DNA of 64,000 nucleotides from Alphaproteobacteria bacterium (GTDB lineage Bacteria > Myxococcota_A > UBA796 > GCA-2862545): the NCBI GenBank assembly GCA_020632915.1, contig JACKEP010000018.1:1-64000 (forward strand), written 5' to 3'. A program made the position numbers and the translations under genes. Shown here in pieces: positions 61,079 to 64,000 of the stretch. Under the pieces are notes generated by a model. The model saw only the letters and a list, made by a program, of their open reading frames with translations. It made no database searches and had not been told where the DNA came from. Numbering within the stretch: the first letter of the stretch is position 1; every line of letters starts with the position of its first letter.

Positions 61079-63799
61079 ATGTCCCGAACGCTTCGAGGTG
61101 TTGTCCTGCTCGCCCTCGTCTGGAGTCCGCGCCTTGCCCTGGCCGACTCGGGAGGGTGGGGGTCGGGAGACGACGGGCACAGCGGCGGGCGGCACCACCA
61201 CCGCGACGGCCGCAGTGACGACGACAGCCGCGACGACGACAGCCGCGACGACGATCGCAGCCACGACGACCACGACAGCGACGATGCCGGCTCCGGCTGG
61301 GGGTGGGGCTGGGGCTGGTGGGGCTGGGGTTGGGGTTGGGGATGGGGATGGGACGACGACGGGGATGGCGACTGCGGTGGGTCGTCACCGCCGCCCGAGC
61401 CCACCGTCGTGCTCTGCGCGGTGGTCGACGGCGTCGTCACGCCCGTCGACGTGGTGGCCTCCGAGGTCGACGCCCGCCTCGCGGCCGGCGACACCCTGCC
61501 CGCGACGTGGTTCATCGACGCGGACGGCGACGGGGACGGGGATCCGACCACCGGCCACGAGGCGTGCGTGCCCGACGTCACCGACGTCGACGTGGCCACG
61601 GACTGCGACGACACGGACGCCACGGTGGACGGCCTCGACGCGGACGGGGACGGGTGGTCGACGTGCGACGGAGACTGCGACGACGCCGACCCCGACGCGA
61701 TGCCTGCGGACGTCGACGGGGACGGGTGGTCGACCTGCGACGGGGACTGCGACGACGCGGACGCCTCCGTCAGCCCCGCCGACGCCGACGGGGACGGCTT
61801 CAGCACCTGCGACGGGGACTGCGACGACACGGCGGCGTCCCTGACCCCCGCCGACGCGGACGGCGACGGGTTCAGCACGTGCGACGGCGACTGCGACGAC
61901 GCCTCGGCGCTCGTGACCCCCGCCGACGCGGACGGCGACGGGTTCAGCACCTGCGGCGGGGACTGCGACGACGCCGATCCGTCCGCCACGCCCGCCGACC
62001 TGGACGGCGACGGGTTCAGCACCTGCGGCGGCGACTGCGACGACGCCGATCCGTCCGCCACGCCCGCCGACCTGGACGGCGACGGGTTCAGCACCTGCGA
62101 CGGGGACTGCGACGACGCCGACGCCGCGCGCACCCCGGCGGACGGCGACGGCGACGGGTTCAGCACCTGCGCGGGTGACTGTGACGACGCGTCCGCCGCC
62201 CTGTCCCCGGTCGACGGCGACGGCGACGGGTTCAGCACGTGCGCGGGCGACTGCGACGACGGCGACCCGTCCGCCTCACCGGTGGACGCCGACGGCGACG
62301 GGTTCAGCACGTGCGCGGGCGACTGCGACGACGGCGACGCCGCGCGCAACCCTGCCGACTTCGACGCCGACGGGTTCAGCACCTGCGACGGGGACTGCGA
62401 CGACGCCGACCCCGCCGCCTCGCTGGCCGATGGCGACGGCGACGGCTTCAGCGTGTGCGACGGGGACTGCGACGACACCGACGCCGCCCTGGGCCCCGCC
62501 GACGCGGACGGCGACGGGTTCAGCACCTGCGACGACGACTGCGACGACACCGATCCGACGCGCACGCCCGCCGACGCGGACGGCGACGGCACGTCCTCGT
62601 GCGCCGGGGACTGCGACGACGCCGACGCCGCGCTCACCGTCGACGACGCGGACGGCGACGGCTTCAGCAGCTGCGCCGGGGACTGCGACGACACCGATCC
62701 TTCGCTCACGCCCGCCGACGCGGACGGCGACGGCTTCAGCACCTGCGCCGGCGATTGTGACGACACCGACCCGGCGCTCAGCCCCGCCGACGCGGACGGC
62801 GACGGCTACAGCACCTGCGCCGGCGACTGCGACGACGCCTCGGCGTCGGTCTCGCCGGGCGCCGAGGAGGTCTACAACGGCGTCGACGACGACTGCGACG
62901 GCGTCGCCGACGAGGGCCTGCGCTGCCTGCGCTTCGAGGCGGACGACGGGTCCGTCGAGGATCTGACGGCCACCATCGGTGAGGCCCTCCCGGCGACGGC
63001 GTGGTCGCCCGCCACGGACGGCGCCCTGGTGGCGTGCCCCGGCACCTACGCGATCACCGTCAACGTCCCCGCCGGCCGCGCGCTCGACGTCCTCGGTACT
63101 GGCCCGGACGCCACGTCGTTCGTCGCCGACGGCACCACCGTGCCGGTCATCGCCTACCGCGCCGCCACGGGCGGGGTGGTCAGCGGCGTGAGCCTGATGG
63201 GCGGCGGCTATGGGCTGTGGGCCGAGAACCTCCCCGCCAACGGCGTGCTCGAGCTCCACGACGTCGCGATCGCCGACGCCGCCGGCGCGGGCGTGCGGCT
63301 GTACCAGGTCGGGGCGCTCGCCGGCGGCGTGGTGCTCACCGACGTCGACATCAGCGGCGCCGGCGCCGTGCCGGGTGTGGCGCCGGCCAGCGGCATGGTG
63401 GTCGAGCGCGTCTCCACGCCCGTGGCGATCACCGACAGCAGCTTCGTCGGCAACACCGCCGCCCGGGGCGGCGCGCTGCTGATCACCGGCGCGCCGCTGG
63501 CCACCGTCACCTGCACCCGCTGCAGCTTCGTCGGCAACGTCGCGACCCAGTGGGGCGGCCTGGCCTACCTCAACGCCGGCGCCCTGGTGCTCGACGACAG
63601 CGTGGTCTCCGGCCACACCACCGGGCTGTACGGTGCGGTGGTCCTCAACGGCGCGCCGTCGACCGTGACCTCGGTCGGTACGGCGTGGACGGGCAACGCC
63701 GCGTTCGACGTCGGCAGCCTGTTCGGCGGCTTCGGCTACGTGGCCGGCGCGGTCACCGACTTCGGCTGCACCCTGTCGGGGTGTACCCCCACCCCGTGA
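61079..63799 (+). CDS. Exported protein with 17 tandem MopE-type repeats and beta-helix
   Basis: A 906-residue exported protein. It has a signal peptide (about 1-23). A His/Asp/Ser-rich acidic segment (about 27-72) and a Gly-Trp run of about 20 residues (about 73-91) follow. Then come 17 back-to-back 24-residue units of the form ADxDGDGFSTCxGDCDDxD (about 185-593), each with two cysteines and a DxDxDG loop, closed by NGVDDDCDGVADEG. The C-terminal 300 residues form a beta-helix domain. It is probably a surface metal-binding fibre or coat protein. No MYXO-CTERM tail is seen. Ribosome site GTGGAG. Expected metal is Ca or Cu (inference). Confidence 0.88.
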   Translation: MSRTLRGVVLLALVWSPRLALADSGGWGSGDDGHSGGRHHHRDGRSDDDSRDDDSRDDDRSHDDHDSDDAGSGWGWGWGWWGWGWGWGWGWDDDGDGDCGGSSPPPEPTVVLCAVVDGVVTPVDVVASEVDARLAAGDTLPATWFIDADGDGDGDPTTGHEACVPDVTDVDVATDCDDTDATVDGLDADGDGWSTCDGDCDDADPDAMPADVDGDGWSTCDGDCDDADASVSPADADGDGFSTCDGDCDDTAASLTPADADGDGFSTCDGDCDDASALVTPADADGDGFSTCGGDCDDADPSATPADLDGDGFSTCGGDCDDADPSATPADLDGDGFSTCDGDCDDADAARTPADGDGDGFSTCAGDCDDASAALSPVDGDGDGFSTCAGDCDDGDPSASPVDADGDGFSTCAGDCDDGDAARNPADFDADGFSTCDGDCDDADPAASLADGDGDGFSVCDGDCDDTDAALGPADADGDGFSTCDDDCDDTDPTRTPADADGDGTSSCAGDCDDADAALTVDDADGDGFSSCAGDCDDTDPSLTPADADGDGFSTCAGDCDDTDPALSPADADGDGYSTCAGDCDDASASVSPGAEEVYNGVDDDCDGVADEGLRCLRFEADDGSVEDLTATIGEALPATAWSPATDGALVACPGTYAITVNVPAGRALDVLGTGPDATSFVADGTTVPVIAYRAATGGVVSGVSLMGGGYGLWAENLPANGVLELHDVAIADAAGAGVRLYQVGALAGGVVLTDVDISGAGAVPGVAPASGMVVERVSTPVAITDSSFVGNTAARGGALLITGAPLATVTCTRCSFVGNVATQWGGLAYLNAGALVLDDSVVSGHTTGLYGAVVLNGAPSTVTSVGTAWTGNAAFDVGSLFGGFGYVAGAVTDFGCTLSGCTPTP
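61632..62856 (+). repeat. 72 bp tandem repeats, 17 copies, within coding sequence
   Basis: Seventeen in-frame 72 bp units encode the 24-residue repeats. Two neighbouring units (61961-62027 and 62033-62099) are identical over about 67 bases, indicating recent duplication; others have drifted mostly at third positions. Confidence 0.85.
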
Positions 63800-63819
63800 G
63801 CCGAACCCGCGGTCGCCGA

Positions 63820-63853
63820 GCGCGGCAGGGTCGCCCCCCAGGCCCTGCCGCGC
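63820..63853 (+). terminator. Hairpin terminator
   Basis: GCGCGGCAGGG pairs perfectly (11 bp) with CCCTGCCGCGC across a 12-base loop, 21 bases after the stop of the MopE-repeat gene. The T tail is weak (ACTGCGTTCT). Confidence 0.6.
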
Positions 63854-63877
63854 ACTGCGTTCTCGGCAGGGGTGCGC

Positions 63878-63883
63878 TACGTT
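63878..63883 (+). promoter_or_regulatory. Candidate -10 element (TACGTT)
   Basis: GTGCGCTACGTTCG lies 26 bases before the start of the partial lipoprotein gene and matches the TAnGnT pattern. Confidence 0.3.
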
Positions 63884-63908
63884 CGACGGGTGCATCGCGG
63901 AGCGGAAG

Positions 63909-64000
63909 ATGCGACGTCCGTGGCCCGTCCTCGTCCTCCTGGCGGCGTGTGCGCCGGACGGCAGCAGCGACGATGAACCGAGTGTGTCGACTGTGCAGGT
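63909..64000 (+). CDS. Partial lipoprotein (N-terminus only)
   Basis: The window ends 30 codons into this gene. It begins MRRPWPVLVLLAAC, a signal peptide with lipobox LAAC, and continues with a Ser/Asp-rich stretch as in the other lipoproteins here. GGAG lies 8 bases before the ATG. The rest of the protein is outside the window. Confidence 0.65.
   Translation, partial: MRRPWPVLVLLAACAPDGSSDDEPSVSTVQ

Noticed and set aside
60565..62766. 733-codon minus-strand frame rich in SSQSP repeats
   Set aside because: It is the antisense of the tandem MopE-type repeats; the repeated pattern follows from the coding repeats on the plus strand.
61632..62856. Tandem 72 bp repeats considered as a CRISPR or minisatellite
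   Set aside because: No spacers exist and the unit stays in frame, so it is a protein repeat.

Overview
The window is about 72 percent G+C and reads like a chromosome segment of a myxobacterium-type organism (Myxococcota, Polyangia-like). This is inferred from three things seen in the sequence: MYXO-CTERM-style tails (Cys motif, hydrophobic stretch, Arg cluster) on two large exported proteins; many lipoproteins with MopE-type putative metal-binding repeats (DxDGDG...DCDD...CDGxDNDCDG); and clusters of sulfatase-fold lipoproteins. No rRNA, tRNA, CRISPR array, insertion sequence, integrase or prophage was found.

Layout. 1-4.1 kb: an acidic hypothetical protein, a 358 bp non-coding stretch with a 45 bp direct repeat, a DEAD-box RNA helicase and a TIGR01777-type epimerase. 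4.1-9.0 kb: a tight minus-strand operon transcribed rnz, JAB-DinG helicase fusion, moaD, moaE, trmB. 9.1-21.1 kb: a plus-strand run with a PKD/MYXO-CTERM surface protein, mutY, a CinA-like molybdopterin-binding protein, two small-domain/TM proteins (one with TPRs), coaD, an exported thioredoxin-fold protein lacking its cysteines, and glmS. 21.1-29.5 kb: a minus-strand propeller-like protein and lipoprotein, a MopE lipoprotein, a TIGR03960/DUF2344 radical SAM protein and a large beta-helix MopE MYXO-CTERM protein.

29.6-35.5 kb: an alpha/beta hydrolase plus three sulfatase-fold proteins in divergent arrangement. 35.6-44.7 kb: an OmpA-family outer-membrane protein, a VWA lipoprotein, and a cluster of small lipoproteins. 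Two adjacent lipoproteins here carry phage-tail-like modules: three collar-like repeats, then an S74 intramolecular-chaperone domain. A gamma-carbonic-anhydrase-like protein also lies here. 44.8-47.7 kb: a metallopeptidase (HEATH) overlapping a ComEC-like metallo-beta-lactamase-fold hydrolase, preceded by a nested inverted repeat. This is the most system-like unit in the window.

47.8-56.1 kb: a lipoprotein with an odd CxCH motif, a radical SAM enzyme with a recombinase-like C-terminal tail, an FG-GAP/ASPIC lipoprotein, a YihY-family membrane protein and an orphan beta-class DNA methyltransferase. 56.2-60.7 kb: mgtE divergent from a UPF0016 cation exporter, an SRPBCC protein and a cNMP-regulated patatin phospholipase. 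61.1-64.0 kb: a protein with 17 tandem 24-residue MopE-type repeats, and the start of another lipoprotein.

Most adjacent same-strand genes are coupled by 4 bp GTGA/ATGA overlaps and have clear GGAGG-type ribosome sites. A recurrent TAnGnT-type -10 motif lies upstream of many exported-protein genes. Functions are read from motifs only; no database search was run.
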